A DNA stretch of 64,000 bases from Cristatella mucedo (lineage: Eukaryota; Bryozoa; Phylactolaemata; Cristatellidae). Location: assembly GCA_009760855.2 (NCBI GenBank), contig WPIO01000045.1, positions 2,561,501 to 2,625,500 on the forward strand, in the 5' to 3' direction. Both the position numbers and the translations under genes were made by a program. Positions 33,116 to 43,704 of this stretch are shown here, piece after piece. Numbering within the stretch: the stretch's first letter is position 1; each line of letters opens with the position of its first letter. The notes under the pieces are model-generated. The model was not told the DNA's origin. It ran no database searches and saw nothing but the letters and a program-made list of their open reading frames with translations.

Positions 33116-35177
33116 TTTTTAAGGCCAGCCTTCACTGTCTCTACTGCAAAAACGACATTATCTACCTAGTCATCGGGAAGCTAGCATCACGTTGTGTCTG
33201 TAATGAATATTACCATGAATGTCCTGTTCAAAGTCGCTTCCTCACTGGTTGGATCACAAAATAGTTTTGAATGGCCTTGCAATAATTACTAAATGCTAAG
33301 GCACCACTATAAGCCCGCATTCTTTACTAGGTCATTTACTTGCATTACTTCACCCAAATGAACCTAAAATATGAAATTGTATGGCGAGTAGCCACCTCAC
33401 ATAAGTCACTTGACCCAGCCAGGCTCTGGTAGCTGGATCTCCCTGAATCATTCGGATCTCTCCACGATTGCTAAAAGTCATTAGTTAGACGGTCTCTTAC
33501 AAAGTGGCCGGAGGAAATTCTGATAGGTAATATGAGCTCAGTCGTACGTCTTCAATACTTCCAATGCAAGATCACGTAACCCATCACTCTAGTTGATTAT
33601 TGCTAGCACCTGAATACACTTAATTCAATATTTGATTAATTTTTATCTTTATGACCCAAGAATAACAATAGGGACTTTATGGGGACTCCAGTCTAAAATA
33701 AAAGCACGGTGTGAGTAGCTTGTTTTCTCTAGCCATATTGCATGAGTGCATATGCATCAGGTGATTGACAAATTTACTGAATAATACATGTCCTTTGGTA
33801 ATGAATAGATTATAGAAAGGTAATAATACTACAGTTTCGACAAACGGAAACTAAGGCTATATGCTCTGAGCTAAATTGCATAGGGCCAGCTGACGGGTAT
33901 GACAGTTGTACACTTACAACAGAAAACTGTATGTCAATTCTTAAAAGCTAACAGTAGAATGGTGAGCCAAGAAAAAATAGCATAATTCAAGCAAGAAATA
34001 AGAATAGCTGAATCCTGAATGAACTGGACATTGTATAGGATTTAAGCAATGAGAACTAATTGTGCTCAGGTATCTGTGGAAGCTTTGAATTTATAAATCC
34101 TGTATATATCCTTTGCCAAATAACAGCAGCCTCTTCATCAATGCTTACGAACTCGAATTCATCTCCATATACTGCTAAAACTAAGGGCTCCATCGCATGA
34201 CCGTCAAAAGAAACCAGCAGTGAAAATTAGGAGTAGCCGCCTCCTTGAATGTAGGAGTAGGCGACTAATCGTGAAAAGTCAGAATACCGAAGCAGTGTCA
34301 ACTTCTACAGTAGTTGTTCGGGTGAGACTTAAGGTACCATTCATGTATTATTTACATTCAGCGATCCCTAAAGTGGCTAATAATATGAAAATATGTTGTT
34401 GTTTTTACCAGACAAGCTAACCGACTAACCTCAGCCAGCTGGGCATCGGCAATTATTTCCAGTTTACTCTTGTTAGCAGGCTCATGACTTTAATTTGTAA
34501 AATTTAGGTAAATCTTGCTTTACTAAGATTCCATTTTTTTCGAAGAATTGTGTAATTTACAGACTCTCTGATACCAATATCAAGCCACGATAACATTAAT
34601 TCCATGCATTCCAACATTTCTAAGGCAGTGAAATACCAGGTGTTAATTTAGGAATATCTTAATGGAATTGTATACTTGAAAAGTCATTTTCTCCTGCTTC
34701 ATGCCTTTACGACTTCTAAATACAGTCTAGTGGCTCTACATTTGGAAAATAACCTTTAGATTTAAACTTACGTGCTATAGATTTATCATTGGAATATACA
34801 CATGTGCAAGAACTTTGAAGACCCTGAGTTACTTTTTCGAGTTGTTTTTTCGAATTAGGTGAGCACGGTGTGAATGATAATTTCAGTAATCGTCAATTAT
34901 TAATCATAGGTAATCACATTAAGACGCAAGAAACGTCAACAAATACTCAAAATGTTTTCAAAAAGCTGTATTGAATACTTTATGGGATGTAGAATATTCC
35001 TTGCATCTCTAATTTCATTTATAGAAGCGCCCCTTATTTCATAGCATTCAATGAGAAATACAAACGGACAAATCATTAGAAAAAAACCATTGCAATGACA
35101 TACTTTGCAAGCTTCATTAGCCATGTAGATATTTTATAGTAATAGGTTTTAAAACATTACCTACAAATTAAGCCTGC
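33116..35177. other. Mostly unassigned; one unusual minus-strand frame at 34057-34200
   Basis: No repeat family was recognised. On the minus strand, 34200-34060 holds a 46-codon frame with a protein-like composition (EPLVLAVYGDEFEFVSIDEE) and a donor-like TTC|GTAAGC inside it. I see no convincing acceptor or homology, so it is not called as a gene. Confidence 0.35.
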
Positions 35178-35412
35178 ATATTGTGATTCGTCCTTCATGT
35201 GCTTATGCATGCTGCCACAAACCACATTTGCATGCTGACCCTGTGCATGTCACCCCTAACCATGTTATTCATTTTGTTTGTTTGTCAAGCATGATTGTAC
35301 TCACCATTCCATTGCATTTCCATTTGCAGCAAATGAAAAGTGCCTAGAGAGAAATTGAGTTCTCTGAGGGTGCTTTGTCAAGTACATCATTATTATTATT
35401 AATATTATTTAT
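35178..35412 (+). mobile_element. Family B LINE, 3' UTR and tail
   Basis: Starts TGTGATTCGTCCTTCATGTG and includes CATGCTGACCCTGTGCATG and the core AAGTGCCTAGAGAGAAATTG..GGGTGCTTTGTCAAG. It ends in ATTATTATTAATATTATT. It is truncated to the UTR. Confidence 0.85.
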
Positions 35413-35954
35413 AGATGGGGAAACAACTTGCTGCCTTGTAATAATAGTGTGACCTTTCTTAATGAATCTGCATCTGACCGTAACAGTCGGAAGTCCTTCC
35501 TACAGACATCGTAATCTGAGTTCTACCATTATCAAGGTACTGGTGTATGATTATTAACTAAAACCTCGATAGTTTATTAGTGATTTTGCAGCAAACATCA
35601 AACAGTATACCTGTATTTTGCTCATTGAATTCCTATCATCTGTGATAGACTTAGGGCTTCAATTATTGCAAACAATTGTATATATTTGTGCTGAACTTCT
35701 TAAATTAGCTGCAGAGCTTTAATCACAATACAAGCATATGTCAGGATTTCTGAAAATTCAAAAAACTTTGTCGACCAGTTTTGTCTGAAATTGCTTAGAA
35801 CTGTATCACAAACTAGCTCTTGAGCATGACCATTGTCTAAGATTAGGGACTACATACAAATAAACGTGGGAGAAAGTTTAATATGTTGCTAGCCTTATTG
35901 CTTTGTCTGTCTACTGCTCTGCTAAGGTAGTACTAATATAACCATAATTATGTG

Positions 35955-37095
35955 TTTGACATAGATGCCTCATATAGCTCAAATCTCTTTCTAGACACTT
36001 TACACTACCAGCAAAGGAAGCAGGATCGAATGGCAATTAATATCATGCTGAATGAACATAAATAATTACATGGCTAGGGGTGACATACGCCACAGGGTCA
36101 GCATGCAAGTATGGTTAAATGCACAGTGTTGACACCAGTGAGCACATAAAGAACAAATAACAGATATCCACTAAATGCTGTAATCAAAATAATCGCTTTT
36201 TAGTTCTTGTAACGTAGTGAAGTCGGGACATGTCATAACGCAAATTGGGAGTGAGTTCCATGCTTAGGGAGAATACAACATAAGGGCACAGCCTCGTAAA
36301 GACTAGAGATTTTTATTAAGTTTACGTAAACAGTTAGATGCCGAGAAACTGGTGTTACGATGCTTAGCCTGGTGGAAAGTAGATCAGATAGGTAGGCAGA
36401 AGCTAAAGAATTAAGGGCCTAATTTTAAGTGGAAAAAAACTTGCCGGACTGGGAGCCAGTGCATATGGGCGAGAAGTATTTAGATGTGGCATCTGCGAGG
36501 TTTACGTTTGATAAGCCTCGCTGCAGAATTTTAACTAACTCTAAGCACCTGATTCCACAGTTTAGTAATATTATAACAATAATAACAGACTTTATAAAGC
36601 ACCCTCAGAGAACGCAATCTCTTCCTAGGGGCATTACACTTGCAGTAGAAAAGGAAGCTGTGAGGTTCAAAAGTCAAGACGGAATTCCACGAATGCATTG
36701 ACCAACTTAGATGTTGTATCCCTATCTAAAAAAAAATGTTTAGCAATATTATGCGGCTGAAAGTAGGCAGAATTGATTGTGGAGATTATATGGTCGTCTA
36801 ACGAAAGTCCACTTTTAAACATTACACCTACATTTTGTGTCGATTCAACAGGCGATATGCTGACAGAGCCAATTTCATCACAGCCTTTCCAATTTATGAA
36901 TCACACTTGGTTTAGCCCGTCACTAGTAAGCTGTTTTTATCCCCATTCAATTTAGGAAAATTTGATTCCATCTAATAGAAAATGTCGTCAATACATACTG
37001 CTTGGGAGTTGAGAGAATTAGACATGGATCAGGTCTGGGAGGGATCAAAGCAGAGGTACAACTGAATTGTATGTGCATGTAAGTAAAAATTTAGA
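35955..37095 (-). mobile_element. Family B LINE, decayed, with nested tail and microsatellite break
   Basis: Minus orientation: a decayed tail at 35960-36010 (AAATCTCTTTCTAGACAC), the UTR with CATGGCTAGGGGTGACA, the C-terminal and RT regions, and back to the palm-adjacent GGGAGGGATCAAAGCAGAGG at 37037-37057. The element is interrupted at 36556-36660 by a tail-only family B insertion and stops at an AT/GT microsatellite. Confidence 0.75.
36556..36660 (-). mobile_element. Family B tail-only insertion (about 100 bp) inside family B
   Basis: AATATTATAACAATAATAAC, ACTTTATAAAGCACCCTCAG, AACGCAATCTCTTCCTAGGG and GCATTACACTTGCAGTAG form a second tail core in the middle of the RT region of the host copy, at a position that is contiguous in the copies at 22.8 and 52.9 kb. 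Confidence 0.75.
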
Positions 37096-37099
37096 TTTT

Positions 37100-37117
37100 T
37101 ATATGCACATACATACA

Positions 37118-37213
<96 letters not shown>

Positions 37214-37290
37214 TATATGTATATATATATATATATGTGCGTATGTGTGTGTGTGTGTGTATGTATGTGTGTGTGTGTGTGTATTTGCAT
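37100..37290. repeat. Compound (AT)n/(GT)n microsatellite
   Basis: ACATACAT, then long AT runs separated by GTGTGTGTGT, then TATGTGTGTGTG to about 37282. Open frames on both strands here encode only I/Y or C/V repeats. Confidence 0.97.
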
Positions 37291-38233
37291 GTATAGTAAG
37301 GGGAAGCATACATTTGAATGAAGAAAAATCATCTTGATAGATATGGATGATTTACCTTCAATTACTTAGCTTCGATACGGAATGCAAACCTCTTTATTCG
37401 AATTGATTTTTTGTCGAGGTGAAGCTGTTAAATATTCAATTGAATCACTTTATTGCATGCAATGGTTAATAATATTTTAGAATTTTTCTTTTCTTTTTAG
37501 GTGTAAGCCAGCAGTACTATTATTCAATACTCAATAATAGTATTAAGTGAATAAATAAATAGTCGTTATACTAATTAACTTTTGAAATGTGAATAAATGT
37601 TACCTTTAAATTAAACTTTTCATTATTATATTAATTTAATTTTTATTTCCTATTGCTTAACTGGCATATTTCAGTTCGCTATACTACTGATGAAAACCTG
37701 CATGATGTATGATGCATAGTTATCATTCTAGTACGCAAATAAGGTTTTTATTGAAACTGCTACCACAAAATTCATTGGTAGTGAGAACATTATAGAAGTG
37801 AGATGAGGATCACAAGATTAGTTTATCTCACCAACCAAGCTTACATGAATTACAGATAAAGTCCCAAAATTGACTTAGACAAGTGACTAGTAAGCTCAAC
37901 CTTTTTGTAGTATCAGTTAAAATATGCGAAAAGGTGTGACTGAACCCCACAGCAAATATCACTTCTGCGAAAATTGAAACTCCGCAATACATTCATTTGG
38001 CTAAACGTGCAGTGTCTTAATTTATGTCAAATTAAGACAGCTCTCTTTACCAAAATTATACTAGCAATACTCAAATGCAAGGTTACTGAGATGGTCTCGT
38101 CCGTAGTAGGGCATTGCATTCGCCAAAATGATCCAATTCACCAAATCAGTCACATATTGCATTAACCTCAACCATAGTGTATGTGAGCATCTTGAAAATA
38201 GATTAAACCACAGTAAAATTACATTGTACTTAC
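37291..38233. other. Intronic AT-rich stretch
   Basis: No domain or repeat was recognised. It lies directly downstream (minus direction) of the FTP C-half exon donor at 38234. Confidence 0.4.
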
Positions 38234-38455
38234 GTTGCATAACATTTCCAATAACAATTACTTCACAGAGGTTAAGAATAGCTGCCCTCTTTGCCATGTA
38301 GATAGATAATCTTCTAGCTATCACCCCTTTGAATGTAAATGTACTGTATAACTGAAGACCATCCGATTTCTCAGCTGCGACTATCCAATCACCAGAAGCC
38401 GGATTACTGTCAGTGCCGTTCGTAACAAGTATTTCAAATATCTGAGTACGATTTT
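38234..38455 (-). CDS. FTP (fucolectin-like) domain, C-terminal half exon
   Basis: On the minus strand GTAATTACAG|AAAATCG opens a 222-nt exon ending ATGCAAC|GTAAGT. It has phase-1 borders on both sides. The peptide runs FEILVTNGTDSNP, then GVIARRLSIYMAKR, then ILNLCEVIVIG. This is the order of the second half of the FTP fold (a beta-sandwich related to F5/8 type C domains): a strand with an L.V.VxN/G-like turn, the conserved GRRL.I strand, and the closing L.LCEV.V strand with its cysteine. FTP domains bind fucose or serve in adhesion. The N-terminal half is the exon at 42693-42926, about 4.2 kb upstream on the same strand. Fucose binding cannot be asserted. Confidence 0.8.
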
Positions 38456-39840
38456 CTGTAATTACCAATTGTTATGCATTTACTAAACTTCCTTGAACTC
38501 AACTTCATTATTTCTCAGCCAATATGAAGGATAACTTTGAAATTGCACAAACAAAATCCATCTGACACATTCTTGGTATGAAAATCAACTAAACTTATTT
38601 GTACAGATAAATTTATAAATAGATATATATATATATATACATATATACATATATACATATATATATATATCTTGAGAGTAGGTTTAATCGTGCAAAAGCT
38701 AGTAGAACGGTATGCAAATTTTTTGAAAATGCACATTGTTAATACCATCGTTTCAACACGTAACTGGCGGGTGCAATTTCGGCGATTTCAGAAGAATTGA
38801 GTTGTTACCTTTAGACTGGTGCTTTAGCATCAGAACACCATTCCTGTGCGAGTGCATATAATACCGGTTTCAGCTACTTTAAGTAAAAAACCAAGCACTT
38901 TTGCTTCAGCATTGTCGAGTGCAAATGTAATCCCTGCTAAGCGGGAATTCTACAACTGGTCAAGGTAAAAAATATCTTGAAAACGTCCACAAATACTGCT
39001 AGTGTTAAATAAAGGTAAATTGCCGTGCATTTATTGTAGTCCACCTAAGAACAGATTCATCTACAATGGATCACGCGGACTTTGCTATGAGCTGGTTTGA
39101 ACATAAATTAAAAAGTACCCTCGAAAACTTAACTTACAAATGCTAATCATTAAAGCACACATTAACTGTTGACTTCTTTTGAACTCCTGTTAGATTAGTA
39201 AGGTAATAATTTATTTTCTGCATAGGTTTCAGTAACCTGGCAATCTCAAACCTTCAAGAAAGTAATGTATTCTTCTTTTTTTCAGTTGCATGCAATTATC
39301 CATATTGCGAGGGAGATTAAAACAATGTTATGGCCGAAAAAAAAGGTAACAAGAGGATGTACTTTATGCTTCCTTTCTTCTTTTTAAGATTTCTGAGATG
39401 TCAGTCAGTGAGGGCGGAAGTAATACTTTCGACAGTACCAACATTTTAAACGATACCTGATTGTATTGATATGGAATCGTTTGAACCGTGCCATAAGAGA
39501 ATTTAATCGATCCTCTAGTATTTTAGACATCTTGAAAAAAATGAGCAGCTGTTGATGAAAGGGTAGTTATCATGCTAATTAAAGTAATCCATTTCAAACG
39601 TGAATTATGGAAGACAGCAAATTCTGAACACGTAAGACTCGTGGCCTTTGGTAAGTAAAATAGTTTCTCGTAACTTGCAATCAGTTGATAACTTGTGGAT
39701 ACCACATATACCCAAAAGAGTCCATTGGGGCTATTTAAAGTGCTCTCAATATCGTCGCCTCAAGAACTTTATTGAGAGTAAAATGGACATATTTACTTGC
39801 ATGAGTATCGAGGGAATAGTTTATGTTATTAATTTAGCCG
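38456..39840. other. Intron sequence with (AT)n microsatellite at 38621-38670
   Basis: This is part of the intron between the two FTP half exons. An AT/AC repeat lies at 38621-38670. A very decayed family B tail-like string may occur near 39115-39150 (AAAAAGTACCCTCGAAAACTTAA), but I do not call it. Confidence 0.45.
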
Positions 39841-42270
39841 TTTAAGTAAGGACCTTTGGTTTGAAGACTGACTTTCCGTGCCTGGGCACTGATGGCGTTA
39901 GCTGCTGCCTCCCGGAACCTTCTCCTTCGTACCGCCAGCCTTGCCGGTTAGCTTGACAGTGGCTGTAAATATCTCCGCTAGAAAGGCTAATGTGTCCTCT
40001 GGCCGGTCCTAATACCACTTCCGCTGACGCATAGGTTTTGGCTACAGTTTCAGCCGCCTCGGTGGTAAAGGATGTTAGGGCTCTGGCAGATAGATACCTT
40101 TTTGGCTTTCCGCCCGGCTTCCGGCCTCCGGAACGGCTCCAGTTTTGCAAATCGTGGGGCCCGTTGGCCGAGCTCCCTACCTCGACTTCTTGGAGTCTTT
40201 GCCGTTTCCAGGCGGTTGCAGCTTGACAGTGGCCCTCGGCACATGGCGTTACGAATGATAGAGTACCACTCCTGGTGGCTAGGTGGTCGCTGCCGCCCAG
40301 TGCTCACCTATCCAGTATAAAATGCAGATGTGGCCAACCAGTGGGGGTCTCTTTGCCTGCTAGTATCGATGTAAAAAAGCAATCCATGTGAGCCTAGCAG
40401 AGCTGTATCCCTATAGACTCAAGGCAAAGACCTCCAGGCCGGCGACTGCTTCTCCTGCTATCTTCACACTACGCTGCCTGATAGCCAAATAGGCATCGGA
40501 CCTTGCCCAGACTCTGCCGACCGGCTAACACCCGGGCACCAGATACTATGGCGATCGACAGATGGCGGTCGTTGTTGACTCACTCGACATGGACGCGAAG
40601 GACGACAGCCTGTCCAGGGAACTCTGAGAATCAGAGAAGGTCACAGGCGAGTACCTCTGTCCGCCTAAAGATGTTGACTTTGAACGGCTGCATGGTCACC
40701 ATAACGGTGGACAAAACTGCACCAGGTTCTTGCAATCGATGGGGAGGCGTGTTCCATCAAATATTCTGGACAGCCTGCTGGCTGCACCAATAGCAGTTCG
40801 ATAAACTACCTCTTTGAGAAATGTTGCTCATTTATGTGTTCTATGGCGGAGCCGTGGAAAATCAGCACCGCATTCGCCGGTCCTTCCGTGCCCCTCCGAC
40901 GATCCAGGCTCCAATAATGACGGCCACTGCCATGCAGGCCTCTTTCTTGTTCCTATTGCTTAATGCAGCCAGGGTCGCCTTGTCGTCGTTCGGCTCGTCA
41001 CTAAGTGTCTTTTTGTCATCACCAGCCTTATCTCTTTTCGTCAGGCTTGTTTGTGTGTCCATCACGCTCACCTCGTCAGAAGGGCGAGCCGCCCACGACC
41101 CTTCTATCCCCTTTCTCTTCCCCGGAATCGTCACCAGGCTTGAAGCTCTCGTTCGAGATACAAGCTTCCATCTCAGGCACCGAGACCTCGCTCCCGGCAG
41201 CTTGTGGTTACTCCACGTGCTCAGTCCAGCGACTTCAGCCGTCCCGGACCACCGAGCTCCTCTGCCAGCCAAGCACTCAGGAGCCAAGAAGAACGTAGAG
41301 CATTGCAGTGCCGAATCCACCTCGGGTGCGTAACATCGCTACCCAGTCTGCAGGGAACACTGCTGAAGGGGTTTCGTCCTCGGCCATCTTGCAGGCAGTG
41401 GTCACCTATACAGTAACCATGTACGAGCAAAACACCAAGTAGGTCTCATTGCTGCTCTTGTCACCTGTAGAGCGCCTGGGCCGACCTCGACCGTTTCACT
41501 GCCTCAATCTTGGTCCCTCAAGTCAACCAAATGGCCATATGGTCTTCAGCACTTTAGTCAGCTGCACCCGACTTCTACTAACCTGAATTGACATCGCAAT
41601 TTCTCACATCTCGTGGAATGTCTACTCTGCCCCTTCTTCTGCGCAATGGTTACAGTCATAAACTCGCCCATTCACAGCACGCACCCACACCTCGACTGTA
41701 ACAGCCAGCCTGCCTCCCATGACGCCCAGCTCCCTGCACGTTCGGCCTACCAATTTCTCTTGATCAGCACTGATATTGCTACTGGCAGCCTCCACACTCT
41801 GCTAACCGGTCACCACAATCTCCTGCATTTTGGCAGGCATGCCTTCACAACTCGAACAGGGTCCAGCTCTTAAGACTGATTTGATAAAGCAAAATGCCCC
41901 AGCATAGTTGCATTCAAGTTAACTGCTCCGTTTGATAGCAGCGATGGGGCCCTTGCAGTGGCAGTCCGGAAATAACGTCGATAAGCACTATCGGCTCGGT
42001 CTTTTCTGACTGCTGGCAAACGGACAGCAGTAGTGAGGAAATTCGTGGCGACGCAATAGGCAGCTGGCGGTAAGATACTGAGCCCAGAATTGCCAACCTC
42101 AGTGTTGCTTGCTCGAATCCGACGGAACTATTATGGCTGTGCCTTTTGGACGCCATTTTCGGTTCGTAAGAAATGTGGTCACTCCCTGTTACTGAAACTG
42201 GGAGTAGCAGGGAATCCCTGTGGATATGGCAGGGCAGAGCTCCTAAGGCTTTTATAATGTAAGGCATTCT
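39841..42270. mobile_element. GC-rich block of unknown origin inside the FTP intron
   Basis: About 2.4 kb, markedly more GC- and CpG-rich than the flanks, with sharp edges near 39841 and 42270. It has medium frames on both strands: a basic, Ser/Lys-rich frame at 40862-41320 (minus), a Leu/Ser-rich frame at 40821-41333 (plus), and a basic frame at 40050-40307 (minus) with RRPEAGRKAKK. None carries a domain I recognise. Composition resembles the GC-rich retroelement at 16.1-20.0 kb, and the short stretch around 41540-41640 weakly resembles 17135-17230. A related old element is therefore likely, but this is not shown. Confidence 0.35.
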
Positions 42271-42692
42271 AATATTTTACTAAGTTTTATATATATGTGC
42301 GTAGTCGGGAAGCCCAATGCTTTTAGACATCGCTTACTGAGCCTTTTTAATGTATTATAACTTATATGCAATGTCTACAGTTTGTATTAGGTCCACCGAA
42401 CGTAGATTTTCAAAGTTGAAAATTAACTGAATCTAGATCGTAATAAGATGTGCAAGTAAATGAGGCTGAGCAGGATAAATTTAGCCTTGCGTTTCATTGA
42501 TTATATGAAAAATTGTAACAGCCATTTACTCACGGCTTTCCAAGGCTAAGGACACCTAGGATGAGGCATTTTATAGACAGCACTACATTTTTCAGCCAAT
42601 ATAGAATGGCACCCATATGTAATAGCAAAGCTTCTTCCAGTGAATTAAATATCAATTAAAGTAGTATTGCCTTATAAACTATAAGTAGTTAC

Positions 42693-42926
42693 CTTCGCTA
42701 GGTGATCCACTAACAATTCTCACTTCTTCTATATTGTAAAGCGCAGAACCATTGAATTGAACGTACCACCATGGGAAATTAGTTCCCTCAGGTCTCGTTT
42801 GGGAGCAGGTTGTTGTGTCACCATCGACAGCAAAAGCTGGCCCCTGGCGGCAACCATTGCTCTCTGCCATCAACTGGTCACAGTTTTCGTTAATTTGTGC
42901 CGCTCTGGAGTATGCAGCAATATTTG
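42693..42926 (-). CDS. FTP (fucolectin-like) domain, N-terminal half exon
   Basis: On the minus strand TGCTTTTTGTAG|CAAATATTGC opens a 234-nt exon ending GCGAAG|GTAACT, with phase-1 borders on both sides. The peptide begins NIAAYSRAAQINENC in the place of the NVALxKPAxQSS start of FTP domains. It continues GPAFAVDGDTTTCSQ (the AVDG(D/N) motif), then FPWWYVQFNGSALYNIEEV (the WWxVxL...I..V strand) and RIVSG. These hallmarks make FTP assignment secure. It lacks a start codon context of its own, so it is an internal exon. It pairs with 38234-38455 to make a complete FTP domain. Confidence 0.88.
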
Positions 42927-43704
42927 CTACAAAAAGCATTTAATAATAGATCCAGTCGTATTCATAGATACATATGTAATTAATTGAACTTCTATATTTC
43001 TCCTATTGTATATCCTAGTATTATATATCCTTAATTGAAACACTAACTACCTTAATGTCTGCATTGCCATCGTCAGCAATCCTGTTTAGACTATATTAGC
43101 ACACGTGTGGTTTCCACATAAGCAGCCGGAGTAGCAAAATCCTCATGTTTAATTATATGTTTTCAAAAATCGTAAGTTTAAGCATAATGAGTGATTTTCA
43201 GGTCACTAAAAAATGATCAAATTCAAAATTACATAACTCAAAATAGAACTGCTCTAAAATGAGTCTACGTTGTCAATTCTTAAAAATAAAAGGAAAGTTG
43301 CAATCCCTTAAAACAGGCATAGCTCCCATACCATTTCACTTTACATTCAATTGATTGTACTTCATAATTACGAAAACTTTTCAAATTATATGAAAACCTG
43401 CTAATAAATCAACAAGACTAGATGATCTTCAAGAAAATAAGTTCATCGAATTTTGTACACGATAGCAACTCCTTGCTTTAGCAATGGCAAAAATGACTTC
43501 AAACACTTCAACTTACGATTCATTATAGCGAAACACAATCAACTATTATTCAGATCCTATAGGTAAACAGTAATCCACATAACTCTATCCAAACAATAAT
43601 TGCCAACTTTGTGACCCAATAATTCAACTTATCACCGTGTACGTTGGCTCTGGGTATTTTCCTAGTCCAGAATCCAGGCTATTAGCCTAGGGTTTTGATT
43701 GATC
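42927..43704. other. Intronic AT-rich stretch
   Basis: No features recognised. Confidence 0.4.

Noticed and set aside
37029-37332. Ile/Tyr/His/Thr-repeat frames
   Set aside because: They are artefacts of the AT/GT microsatellite.
40821-41333. 170-codon plus frame and overlapping 152-codon minus frame
   Set aside because: Neither matches a family I know. Long frames on both strands are expected in GC-rich DNA with few stop triplets.
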